Below, in pieces: positions 19,301 through 30,589 of a stretch of 64,000 nt of DNA (position 1 is the stretch's first letter; each line of letters starts with the position of its first letter). The translations under genes were made by a program, and so were the position numbers. This DNA comes from Myripristis murdjan (taxonomy: Eukaryota; Chordata; Actinopteri; Holocentriformes; Holocentridae). The DNA is taken from contig NC_043989.1 of NCBI RefSeq assembly GCF_902150065.1, positions 27,350,667-27,414,666 on the forward strand, read 5' to 3'. The notes under the pieces are model-generated. The model worked only from the letters and a program-made list of their open reading frames with translations, ran no database searches and was not told where the DNA came from.

Positions 19301-22300
19301 CGGGCTACAATCTGGACCTAAACCAAATCAAACATTCAGAATTTGGATTCTTCACACAAAAAAGTAGAGGGATTGTTGACACCGTGTTGCATGAAAACTT
19401 ACACATGAAAGGGCCTTTATAACATGTGACTTCCTTTTCGCTTGTAGTTTGTAGCTGATGGTTAACCACACTTCACAACAACAAAAAAGCAATGACACTA
19501 TTTAGATTCAATTTGAGTTACACAAATGCAAGGCTACTAAAAATATAGTTACACTACACCCGAATAATGAATATTATTTCCTTCTCTAAGCTTTAAGGAA
19601 CAAAAAAGCACATATTAATACAGAACTTTGTGGAGTGGTGCCTTACTAGAATACATTCTTTGTAGATCAGGATGTGTGGCACCTCATTCATTGGGGATCA
19701 ACCTTTAACAAATGTACTTATGCTACTGATGTTATGTCCCATTGAACAGTTGCTATTATAGTTTAGTTGCACAACATATAATGAATGAAATTATTAAAAT
19801 TGCAATATAAAATAATCGCAACATTAGTATTTTCCCTTTTTTCTCTTTCAAAATCATCCAAGGTATGCTCAGTGCCGCTGTCAGGAAAAGATCTGGAGAA
19901 ACAGACAGAAAAGGAGTTGGAGAAGTGGAGGAAAGACCGACCTTCATCCACCTTTGATCCCAGAGGTCGCTGCCATGGATACCAGATGGTGTGGGCAAGG
20001 GCTCTGGCGAGGGAAGAACAACAGGACAAAAGAGAGAGGGAGAAAGGGAACCTGACCGTCCCTCTCGTTCGCTCAGCCTCCACTCTCTCCCTCTCCCCTT
20101 CTTTCCTCCGCAAGAGGTGGAGGAAAGGGGGAAAGGCCAACAAGGGTGAATGGGAAGGCGGTGGTCGAGTTGCGAGGAACCTTTCAATGGGAGCGAATGA
20201 CGAGGGATGGGAAAGCTGGGCGGATGAAAATTTCAAGAGAGTGCAGTGTGTAGAGGAGGAGGAGGACAGAGTTTGGGAGGAACACAAAGAACCGAGCCAC
20301 ACAAAACTGACGGGACAAAGTGAACAGATAGAACCTCTAAAAGAACCTGAGGAGCTGTCCGAAAAGCACAACGAACCCACACAACACCGAGAAGAGAAAG
20401 AACATCAAGTAGAACAGCAGACTGAACAGGCAGAACCAACGAAAGCTGAAGTAGAGGAAAGTCACGATCAGGCCACAGTGCCATCACAACAAACAGATAA
20501 CTCAGAGGACGAAGACAGAACTGCCAAGGCAGAACCAAACCAAGGTCCAGCTACAGCCCAGTGTGATGAAAATGATTTCCAGCACACTGAGGATACCTTT
20601 CACGCCAAACAGGGAGAAGAGATGGACTGTAACAACCAATCCCAAATCCTGGAACAGCAGAGTCACAACAGGGACAACCAGGAAAATGCAAACACAGACT
20701 CAGTGGAGGAAGAGACTGTAAAGCAGGTAGCAGACAGTGAACACGTGATTGCCACAGAGGAAATAGAGACTGTGATAAAGAGAGATGCGAATACTGATAC
20801 CAACACAGACACAGAGACAGAGACACACACGGATCCAGAGATACAAGCAGTTGTAGGCATAAGTGAGGAACCAGTGACACAACCTGACATCAAACAAGAG
20901 GGGACAGAAATTGAAATTGTGCCCCGGATAAATGTGGACACAGTCATAGAAATCAGGACGGAGAGTGAGCTACAGATAAGCACTGAGACAAGTCTGAGCC
21001 CACAGGTAGATATAGATGTCGAAGAGCTACCTGTCGTCAATCCAGATCCTGTGACGGAGACAAAGACGCAACAAGAGCACGATGAAATAAAAGAGTCAGA
21101 CAAAGACTCACAAGTAGATGCGTTACAAGTAAGAGATCAAAGCACTGATCTGTCTGCAGAAACAGAAATGAAAGCACAGTCCCTGACCCAGACAGAGCCA
21201 GAGGAAAACGTAGCTGCAGACACACAAGAGGTGGAGTTAACACAGGCGGAACCTGAGACTGATTTACAATTAGTGATAGGAACCAGTTTGCCTGCAGAGA
21301 CTCAGGAAAAGGTAGAGTTTGGCACAGGGACATTGAAGGAACCTGAGACTGATACACAGCCAGAGGAAGAACAAGACACCGATTTGTCCAAAGATGGATT
21401 ATCTGTAGAAGAGACAGAGGATGAAACTGTGTCTTCAGCTAAATGTATTTCCCAAGAAGAACAAACTGACTTAGCGGTTCACACAGCTATGAAATCAACG
21501 ACAAATTTAACCGAGTGCACAGAGACCAATTCAGAAATACAAGTTGCAAATTCAGCATTAGAATCAGACGAGGTGTTAGGTGAATCTGAGGAAGAACGTG
21601 AGATTGTAGCACCAGAACCTACACAGCCAAGGGAGGAAATAGCTGTAGCCGTGTGCACAGAGGCAGAGGCGGACGTAGACACAAATATCTGCAACCAAAC
21701 ACAGGACGAGGCCTTGCCAACAGAAACAGAGACACACCTGGAGAAAACAGATTTCGTAACAACTCCAGAGAACACGCAGACTTCAACGCAACCAGCAAAG
21801 CTGGACTCCACCGCTGAGCCTGATGGGGAAACAGCTTCAGTACAAACAGTTACCTCTGAGGAACCAAAGAGTCAGCTCCCCATCGCTCCTGTGGAGGAGG
21901 AAGAAACAGAACATGTGGAAGAAAAAGTGAAAGAAGATGAGGTCTTCATATCTTCTCCGGATCAAAGTGTTATATCTGATGTTCCTCGACCAGCTCAAGA
22001 GGATGAACGTCACACAACAGACGCCGTGACAGACCAGACTGATCTGGGTAATCCCGAGCTGACACAAGCCACGGCCGGGTATCGCATCAGCACATCTTCT
22101 GGCGATTTCCGCGTCCGGAAGTCGTCCAGTTCCCATGGGTTTACTCGCAGACTCTCCAAAGATCTTTTTACCGCCCCTCCACAAGCTACCCAATCACAGT
22201 CCATCCCCGACTCCCAAACTCAAGACTTGAAAACAAATCCCGGGGCTATAGACTCCATCGAAACTCCCCTTGACACAACCCAATCTGGAGCATCTAACCA

Positions 22301-22811
22301 GAAATTAACACAGTCCAAAAATCTGGCTGCTAGTGCTAAAGGAAGTGTGGCACTGCAGAGTGAGGAAAAGCAGGAGCAGGGGCCCCCGCCCGACGCCCCC
22401 AAACGCTTTGGCCTCTTCCGCAGACTGAGAGGCGAGCAGACCAAACAGAGCAAAGAAAAGGGGGCACCTAAGATGCAAGTCCCCAAAATCCTGATTCAGG
22501 ACTTCAGCGATGGAGTAGGAAAGGGGAGCCCGATCGAGGAAGAGGGGGAGGAAAAACTGAGCTCCAGGGAGAGGAGGAGGAGACGGAGAGAGCTCGAGAG
22601 GAGGGAGAAAGAAGAGGAGAAGCTGAGGAAGAAGAGAGAGAAGGAGATGAAGAAGGAGAAGGAGAAGGAGCGGGAGAGGAAGAAACCGCAGACAAGGGGG
22701 AAAAGTTTCCAAGTGCAAAGAGACAAAGGCAGTTATGACGTCGTCCATCCTGCAAACAGTGGCTCACAGACACTTAGACACTCTGCTTCTTATGCTGAAT
22801 CCTACTTCTGA
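13340..22811 (+). CDS. tbc1d10c: TBC1 domain family member 10C-like RabGAP (Carabin/EPI64 family)
   Basis: This is a Rab GTPase-activating protein; mammalian TBC1D10C (Carabin) also inhibits calcineurin and Ras. Coding exons are a first recognisable one ending at 13453 (its start, and the true ATG, are unresolved), then 14073-14172, 14336-14443, 14722-14828, 16386-16500, 16972-17037, 17688-17877, 18772-18929 and 19863-22811. Phases agree throughout. The TBC catalytic residues are present: IERDLDR (Arg finger at 14782-14784) and YCQ (Gln finger at 16450-16452). The last exon alone encodes 982 aa, mostly acidic and low complexity, then an Arg/Lys/Glu-rich stretch, a VPKILIQ motif, KPQTRGKSF and the C-terminus ESYF. 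From memory, human TBC1D10C has PRIVVQ, KPQTRGKTF and DTRF in the same order, and this supports orthology. The human protein is about 446 aa; this one exceeds 1260. AATAAA lies at 22845-22850. Confidence 0.9.
13380..13453 (+). CDS. tbc1d10c: tbc1d10c N-terminal exon with shifted frame
   Basis: The frame continuous with the next exon reads [20 protein letters not shown] and so on. A neighbouring frame spells ETDRFGFI, the family's conserved N-terminal D-(R/K)-(Y/F)-GFI signature. The pattern fits three single-base losses that together restore the frame, leaving a short scrambled segment. The donor GTGAGT at 13454 splices in phase to 14073. The exon's left edge is uncertain. Confidence 0.6.
15190..15290 (+). 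mobile_element. tRNA-derived SINE, 3' part
   Basis: The sequence around TTTGCTGCATGTCATCCCCT, followed by a C/T-rich stretch and a CTGTAAAATAAA-type tail, matches the body of a common teleost tRNA-derived SINE. The same body occurs in reverse at 37485-37662. The tRNA-like head is missing here. It lies in a tbc1d10c intron. Confidence 0.6.
16340..16383. repeat. (TG)n microsatellite abutting a splice acceptor
   Basis: This TG repeat runs directly into the TAG acceptor of the tbc1d10c exon that starts at 16386. The repeat therefore takes the place of a normal polypyrimidine tract. Confidence 0.95.
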
Positions 22812-22844
22812 CAAACAAATTATTGTCTAACTTTTTGGGATGTA

Positions 22845-22894
22845 AATAAAACAATTCTATTTTCAGACTCTCAAATGTTTTTTTAATTTTTATT
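22845..22894. terminator. converging poly(A) signals of tbc1d10c and rad9a
   Basis: A plus-strand AATAAA (22845-22850) serves tbc1d10c. A minus-strand AATAAA (seen as TTTATT at 22889-22894) is the best candidate for rad9a. The two face each other about 40 bases apart, so the mature 3' ends probably abut or overlap. Confidence 0.6.
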
Positions 22895-23242
22895 TGGCCG
22901 GCCTGTGTTGTTCAAACATTGAATGGTTTCTGTGCCAAATGAAACAGGAAGTGCCATTTATCAAATTTCTCATAATCCCAGAAGTCCAACATAATTATTA
23001 TTGTCCAGTAAAAAGTCAGAATAGAGTCGGAGCAACTATCCTGTTCCACACTGTGTGTGCCCTCCTTGCATATTTTAGCTCGGGCAATAAAAGTGATTCA
23101 CAGCAGAGCTCTTGTACAGGCTTATAAAATCTGAACATAAATCAAGAGCAAGGGGTTCAAGCTGGCCAAGGTGTGAAACGTTATGCACACACACACACTT
23201 TCAGTTCAGTCCGTCTCTCTCCTCTCATCCAGCAGTGTCTGG

Positions 23243-26200
23243 TCACGGTGACTCCGTTTGCGTGTCGTCTTCACTGTCACTGGCCAGCACTTCCTGACTG
23301 GTCACTGTCTGATTGGTCATCTGAGAAGCCGTGGCAAACACTGAGCCAAAGAACAGCGAGCGGAACTGGGACAGACAGGGCGAAAAAAGGGGAGAAGATG
23401 CACAAAAAATACATGTTAATATTAAGAGAGAGTGATGCAGAAAAAATAAGAGTCGGTTGAATGAAAAAAAAAATGTTTCTGTGAGCGACATCCAGCCATT
23501 TATCCGAGGCTGCAAGCTGTGTGCACACATTCGGATAGAGAGCTGTAGATGTCAATATGATCAGCATGATGGGTTTTTGCATGATGCTAGGCAATGAAGA
23601 CTGTTAACAGCACACAAATACTTTAACTAACCCATTCACTGCCTTATGCAAAGAGAAAAAATAAAAATATATGCTGGTTTGTACTTGAAAAGCACAAATA
23701 TGCAAAAGAACAATTGCCAGTGTGGTAATCTGTTTTGTCTTGTCTCTTTTTATTGTGTGATACGTTTACTCTATGACCTGTTTTCATGACTGTTTCAACC
23801 CTTTATTTGTGTCCCTTAAGTTGCCCCATGTTGGACAAATAAACCTACTGAGCTTAAGTAAATATACTGGTTGTATTCGTTGTTAAAAAAAAAAAAAAAA
23901 AAACCACTTAAAAGACATAAAACAATATGCTAGTCCTGCTATACTGAACCATAACATACCTTTTTATTAGGTGGCCTTTCTGTATCATCTGTCTCCTGCT
24001 CCTCCTCCTCTTCCTCGTCTTCGCTGTGCGGCCTCGTCCTGTGACAGGCCACAGCAGGCTGATGTGAGTATGTATGATTAGCCGAGGGAGGCGAGGGTGG
24101 ACCTGCAGCCGAGGTCCCTGGTGCAATGCTGGTATCCATGGCGATGAGGTAGGAGTCCATGTCATCGTTCAGGAAGTCATCAGGAGGGGGTGGTGAGGCT
24201 GCTCTGAGGGGTTCAAGAGAGAAAAAATAGATGAACAAAACAAAACAAAATGAAAAAACAAACAATTTTTTTTTTTTTTTTTAAATGTCTCCTTGACTTC
24301 CATCTCCATGATCTTATCTTAACTAGCCTCACTAACATTTCCAAAGCTAGACCAAAGCAACAGCAGCCATGTCCTACATGAACCACTATTTAAAAATACA
24401 GCATGCTCAGGTCATTTTTTTTTTCAATTCTAAGACTTACAGCTGTAATATTAAGCCTTCTCCTACGATTGTTATTTTCGGTCTATTCTCAGCTCCAGAT
24501 GGTTCCAATCTCCCTGCTCATTCACAGGTCATTGCCTTTTGCTCTATTAGCTACACACTCATAGTTTCATTGCAATGGAAGGATGTAACCCCTCTGTCAT
24601 ACAGCCAGCGGATCAGACACAGTAAGATGCAGAATATCAAGCTGGAAAAAACTCAGATGCACCCACAATGGTTCCATTAAGAGATTGTACAAAGCCTGGG
24701 ACTCATTCATGTACAATGTGCCTACTTTACGTGGCCTGGAGCTATGAACTCATACTTCTAAGGCTGGTCTGTCCTATCCATGCTTAAATACACTATGATA
24801 CACGTGTTCTGTTTTGTTTTGTTTTGTTTTTCTGTGATCTGTCTATTTCAGATGTGGATGTTGTTGCTGGTTTTGCTTTTTTCCCTGGTATGCCTTATTT
24901 CTCTGTACATATCTTTCTTTTTTTTTTTAGATTATGCAAATGTATTGTTGTCTATTAATAGTAAAAAGCTGCATAAATACAGTAATTAAAAAAAAAAAAA
25001 AACAGAGCATACTACACAATCTCAGTAACAGAATCATCTCTGATATGAGGGCTAGTTACCGTTTGGTGTTGTTTTTACGGAGACTGGGATCATCGGAAAG
25101 CGTGGCCAGCACGAAATTCACCTCCAGAACACTGTCTGTTACTGACAGCACCACAGGACTGAGACACAGACACACACACACAAATTGTACTTGTCATTCT
25201 ACAATGTTGACTGAATAACAAACAATCTGTATGTGAGCAGCTTTACCTGCCTGGCTCGTCAAAGTACATAGAGATGGGGAGACCAGTAGACTCTGCAAAC
25301 ACCAACAAGCCCTGGAGGGAAGATGACAGGAAATCAATTAGCAGTCAAACCAATGCTGCGTACAATTTGCTCTTGCCCTTCCTTCATTAGTGTCCATGCC
25401 TTCATAGGACTTCTCTCTCCCACCCTGTCTCTTTGAATCTATCATCCCTCGCTCCCTCCCTCCGTCTCACCCGTAGCTCCTTCAGACAGAATGTGATGCT
25501 GTTTTGAGCTTGAACGGCAAAGTGGTCAAACTCATCTGAGGCCAGACACATCTCTGTCAGCATGGCCTTGGACTGCTCTGAGAGGGAGAGACGGAGATAA
25601 AGAAGGACAAAGAAACAAATAATGGCATCAGAGAGGGAAGGGAAATAGTATGGGGATTATAGTTTTGATTTTTTTTTCTACAAATAAATAACAGCTCAGT
25701 TGCACATTAAGGTTGTTTCACACTGAATGACTGACAATGGTACAACTGCAATGCACGTAGAAATTTCACAGACACCAAGAGGCAGAGAAGTTTGAGAATG
25801 ATGTTTAAGCACTGCAACATCTGAGATATGGATTGTGCAAAAGGATCTGCAAAGCAAAATTAAAAAGGTCTCCCTTATGTTTTTGTGCTATTCAGTGCTC
25901 ATCTCAGCAAAAATCGGTGTCACAGTGTCACAAAATGTATCTGCTGTGATAAATTTGCAACAATTTTTTTAAAAAAATGCCTTAAAGGAAACGCTGTTAC
26001 CTGCTTCATCCTCCACATGGTTGCGGAACCACACTCGCTCGTCACTCAAAGACACGGTCACTTCCTCCAGAGACAGAGGGAAGTGCACCACCGTGTCCAC
26101 CAGCACCCTGCGGAGCAAACAGGCTGAGCTGCAGGAACCACTTTATGACAATATATAGAGCCAGCACCAGCTTTTTATGAAATACTGGCTATCAGTAAGA

Positions 26201-28383
26201 GTCATCCACTGCGGATGTATTGGAGGTTCCTCCTTAGCCACAGCTGTATTAAAGGACACTGTAAAATATGTCAAGGTAGTTCATTTTCTTTGTACATTTT
26301 ATTTACTAGACCAATAATGTGTCTTGCAAATGAATTCTTCCCCAATCACTTCATACTGCAGTTACGTTTGGTCACATAGTTACACTTGTCTTTTCAATAA
26401 GACTTTTGCCATGCGATAATGCATTAATCGTCAAGTCTGTACGCTCGCATGCTGAGGTCGCCTGGCTCACATTGAGTTGAGATCTCAGTTAGGTGTGGAA
26501 AGCATGTGGGTACAATCTAGACAATTTTTTTCAATACATATGGTGGAATATATCTGGGAATATATCCAATCACACACAGTTTGTATCCAATCAAGTGGGT
26601 CGCATTTAAGTGTCACATCTGGACACACACACGTGGACACAGCTAAGTTCCCATCTAGCGCACACGACCACAAAGTCACATTGAAAAGACAAATGTCTAA
26701 ATGTATCAGAAGCTTTTCCACCCTGACAATAATAAATTACACTGAACTTTCTGTTCATGTAAGTGGTTATTTACTTGAAAAAAAAAAAGCCGTACTAGTT
26801 AAAACCCAATGAGTACTAACAAAGAAGATAAAAGAGTATGTTATTTGTTGTTCATAACAGACAATTTTTTACAGACCTGGGTTGGACTCGGAGTGTGTTG
26901 GCACAGCTGTCCTTATCAAACACAGCCTGTAAGCTCTCGCTGTCCTGGAAAGACAGGTTGTGTGTCTTCAGTAGTCCTGCAGAGCACAGACACGCAAACA
27001 CAACAACGGCTCTTAGACTGCAGATTGTTGTCACTGTTAGTGTTATGTAATGCTTTCAGTCAAGCGGTACATCTAGCAGGGATAGTTACAAATCACAATT
27101 TCTATATTGCTATTGTTATAATTGGCCTTATAGTTCATGTTTCTTGCATTATCCAATGTATTACATAGTTCAGGGCAGCTTGGCTGCTAAGCAGAGGACA
27201 GACAAAGCAAAAGCCAGATGTATTTTCTCTATCTTGTTATTTAGGTCTGTTGCATTAGATACACGCCCAGTCAACATTCACACACATAGCATCACACATT
27301 CCAGAAACAAGGCATGGACAGTGGTTGGCCTGTCCATGTCCGGGTAACTGGCCAATTATTCTCGGTTGCGTTTAAGTCCAACCTATGTACGGGGCAGGCC
27401 CAAGCCCAAGAACATAAATGTGTATCATTTCCTAATATCGAGGCTCATTCTGACTGAGATCCTGCGACAGCTCTGTCACACTGAGACCAGCGCTGCCCTG
27501 CTTTATATGTGACCAAATAAATATTATATCTGAGAGCTGAAGATTGACTCCGGTCTGTCCTTGGGCATTCAACAAAAGAATCGGGTGCTAACACTATACT
27601 GACCCTGAATCGAAACTTTGTCCTAACTTTACACATGGGGTGGTCACTGCTGATTCCCATCCCTAATATCTAAACCGGACAATAAAGGCGTCCAAATAAA
27701 CTGAGGAAAGTGGAGTGTCCGCACCATATTTACAGTGCAGCGCAAATGTGAGGCGGTTCTTCTGCCCATCCAGCTCGATGTGACACTTCTCTACTGTCTT
27801 CTCCAGCGAGGCCAGGGACCTGAAAACTGCCTGCACACTCTGACTCACACAGGGAGGGAGAGGAAGACATATGAGAAGAAAAAAAAAAAACGCAAGTAGA
27901 AAATATTCAAACCAATAAAGAAACCATCGCTCCTTCCTTTCTCTCAACACACCTTGATTGCCATCTTGCAGCGAAAGGCATGTCCACTGGGGGTGCTGTA
28001 CCTGCAGAAAGACAAGAGGGATGGTAGTTTGATACCAGGGCCACAGAAAAGACCGCGGACTCACACACTCAGATGGTGTGCATGAGCAAACACACAGGAG
28101 CTGTACCTGCTGAAGAAGAGCGGTGCGAAGAGGAAGCACGCGTATGCAGATCGAGAGGAGTTTACAGACCGCAGGGCCAGCTGCAAGACAGAGCAGAGAC
28201 CAATGAGAAACAGAGTTAGACATTATAGTCAATGTACAGTGATGTGACGGCAGCATCAACAGAAAACAACACAGCAAAACAAAAGTCAACATGCAGGGCA
28301 GCTTACCCCGTCCTCCTGAGGCTCCAAGTAGAGCTCATCACCTATCCTGGACAGCGAGTGGATCGCTTTGGCCAGCACTGGAC

Positions 28384-28467
<84 letters not shown>

Positions 28468-28567
28468 CATCATGACAGCTAAACCAGCACCTTCACTGAT
28501 GTTGTGACGTCTTGCAACAGTGGAAAATGTTACCTTTCACATTTCCTCCAGTGACGACGCAGTCCAT
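23243..28567 (-). CDS. rad9a: cell cycle checkpoint control protein RAD9A
   Basis: RAD9A is a subunit of the 9-1-1 (RAD9-HUS1-RAD1) sliding clamp, which is loaded at damaged DNA and activates ATR through TopBP1. Twelve coding exons, right to left, are 28534-28567, 28307-28377, 28107-28180, 27953-28001, 27725-27839, 26877-26976, 26001-26107, 25471-25577, 25247-25311, 25060-25158, 23960-24203 and 23243-23365. They sum to 1188 bases, giving 395 aa against 391 in human. The PCNA-like N-terminal domains begin [11 protein letters not shown]. The C-terminal tail holds the acidic [12 protein letters not shown] stretch, [13 protein letters not shown] and LASDSEDD; the last corresponds to the CK2-phosphorylated serine that binds TopBP1 in human. 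All frames agree, so the gene looks functional. Confidence 0.95.
24370..25002 (+). mobile_element. 5'-truncated L1-clade LINE fragment
   Basis: This lies in a rad9a intron, opposite to the gene. Reading the plus strand, a frame containing [11 protein letters not shown], then SLQWKDVTP and NIKLEKTQM, resembles the C-terminal end of L1 ORF2 (the ILxxWKS ... LEKIR region). An A/T-rich 3' UTR follows and ends in poly-A at about 24987-25001. It is a short dead 3' fragment. Confidence 0.55.
28387..28465. repeat. (CA)n microsatellite filling rad9a intron 1
   Basis: This CA run of about 39 units occupies half of a 156-bp intron. On the rad9a strand it is (TG)n and ends about ten bases before the acceptor of exon 2. 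Confidence 0.97.
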
Positions 28568-28930
28568 TTTGCCCCTTTTTGACAACTTTTTCGTTTTTTC
28601 GTTAGCCAACTAAGGCTAAAAGTTAGCCGAAACTAGCGGCTGCTGCCCTTTACGCCGGAGTTATGACGTTTGGACGCCAAGCTGGGTTCCCTAAAACACA
28701 AACATACTTTATTATATTTTAATTTGTTACGGTTTTACCCTCCATGTAACAAAAACGCATTGAAAACACAGTGGTGCGCGCCGCTTCCGACAGCACACTC
28801 GCCTTGTTTACGCCGCCATAACGCGTTTCCGCACTCTCCACCAATCAGAGAGCCGCGTAGTCTTGTAGGCGTGGTTTGGGGGGTAAGCATGCGCAGTGGA
28901 CGTCTGAAGTAACCACACGTACAGAGAATG
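28568..28930 (-). promoter_or_regulatory. rad9a: rad9a 5' UTR and CpG-rich promoter
   Basis: The region upstream of the rad9a ATG is CpG-rich. It holds a GTTAGCC cluster (28603-28637), a GCCGCCAT YY1-like word near 28811 and an NRF1-like GCATGCGCA near 28887. This mix suits a TATA-less housekeeping promoter. The transcription start is inferred, not seen. Confidence 0.5.
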
Positions 28931-29143
28931 AAAGGAAGAAACAAACAAACAAACAAACAAATAAACCTGTAGGGTCTGTTAACTAATTGGAGTAAATCTG
29001 AAATGTGTGAGTAATTTAATATTTTTTGGCAATTGTGACTTCTGAGTTTAAAATTTTCAATTGTGGTAAAATATGTTTTAACATCAAAACATTTGCGGAA
29101 AAATTGGGAATGTTAAACAAACTTGACGCTGTTCTCCACTCAT

Positions 29144-29203
29144 GTATTTATTTATTTATTTATTTATTTATTGTGTAAATCTTTATTTATTTATTTATTT
29201 ATT
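29144..29203. repeat. (ATTT)n tetranucleotide repeat
   Basis: Two ATTT runs lie here, separated by a short unique spacer, between rad9a and the unknown plus-strand gene. Confidence 0.92.
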
Positions 29204-29717
29204 TTTTGCATACAATGTGTGGATCGGTTTAAATGAGACAAGGTTATTTATTAGAGGAAATTTTGTGGTAAGGACAAAAAAAAAATCTAGTCAATATTAA
29301 TAACAAAATAATTCCAATAAAATGTTGCTGTAGCAGTAGAATCCATGTTGTCCTGAAACAGGGCTCTTATTTTGGAGTTCATAACTCTATTAAAGGGGGG
29401 GGTGTGTGTGGGGGGGGACTTTACCTAATGGATAAACCGGTCTACACAGATGGGTGCATATAGAGTTGGGATGCACCTTCTTGAGACGTGTAAAGTGTGG
29501 TATAGTGGCATTGGAGTAATCATGCTCCATCATAAAAATGGGATTTTTTTTTTTTTTTTTTTTAATGTTATGTTTTCAACACACAAGTGTAGACATATTC
29601 ACATTTTTGGTCTGGCAGAAAAATAAAGAAGACAAAAGAGTTGCCAGACTTGCTACAAATGGAGCTGTGCAGCCCCTGGGAGGCAGTTTCATTCGCTTCA
29701 GCCTTAAACCACAGGCA

Positions 29718-29727
29718 TATAAATAGC
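29718..29727 (+). promoter_or_regulatory. candidate TATA box upstream of the 767-aa gene
   Basis: TATAAATAG lies about 870 bases upstream of the ATG at 30590 in a stretch that otherwise lacks coding sequence. It could be the core promoter of that gene, and its reverse complement also resembles an MEF2 site. The link is inference. Confidence 0.3.
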
Positions 29728-30589
29728 AATTATTGCCACCAAAACGCCCTGTGATGACCGCACCACGGGCCACAGTGGAGAGCCAGAGGGTGTGTGCAGC
29801 AATATGTCAGGGCAGACAGAGAGAACTAGGAAGGGAGGGCAGCAGAAAGAGATAGAGAAATACACTGTCAGTGCAAAGTTATCTAGCCTCACTGGTCTTT
29901 CTTGTTGTGCTGCCTTTGTGCGTGTCAACTCTGAGGAACGCTGCTCTACTGTCTCTCCTCCCGTCTTTCTCTCTCATGATGTAAATGACTGTCGCTTAAG
30001 AGGTGGGACTGAGAAACCTTTGTACACAAAACCTGGAGGGATCTGTCGAGAGTCTTGGACAGAACTTTGAAGGCAAAACTGAACGGGGGGAAGTCAGAGT
30101 TAGCTCAGTCTGCTTTTCTGCACAGCTGAGTTTTGGATGTAATAGGAGAGAGAGTGTTGAAACTTTTTTTTCCATATCACAGAGGAGTGGACGTGGTATT
30201 GCAAAGGATCATCTGTGAGAAGGAGCAAAATACACACAGAAAAACAAAGAATACCTTGCTGAGGAAGGTAAAAGTCTTAATATCTTGAGAATATTTAAAA
30301 GCAAGCTGTGTAAACGGTGATCATGGGAACCATCTGGAGCATTAAGAAGAAAGAAAACCTTTCCATGCTTTTGAGGAAAAAAGGATTCTTTTCTTGGACA
30401 AAGGGGTGATATCTTATTGCACAGAAGACCCTCACACAGAAGTAATTCCAGGTGTCATACAGTCTCAAGTCTTCTTGTAAATACTCACATTTACCCAGCG
30501 GCATTCCTGTGCCCTCATTGCCAATGTGTTTCTGTGTGACTTTTGGATTTGATATACAGTAGTTAGACCCGTCCCAGTAAAACTCCTGG

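Noticed and set aside
19785-19862. ATG-initiated start for the 1008-codon frame
   Set aside because: The first 26 codons are intron sequence. The acceptor at 19862 and phase continuity with 18929 show the coding part starts at 19863.
27328-27680. Possible solo LTR in a rad9a intron
   Set aside because: AATAAA followed by U5-like sequence is suggestive, but I could not find matching flanks or a clear TG...CA boundary.
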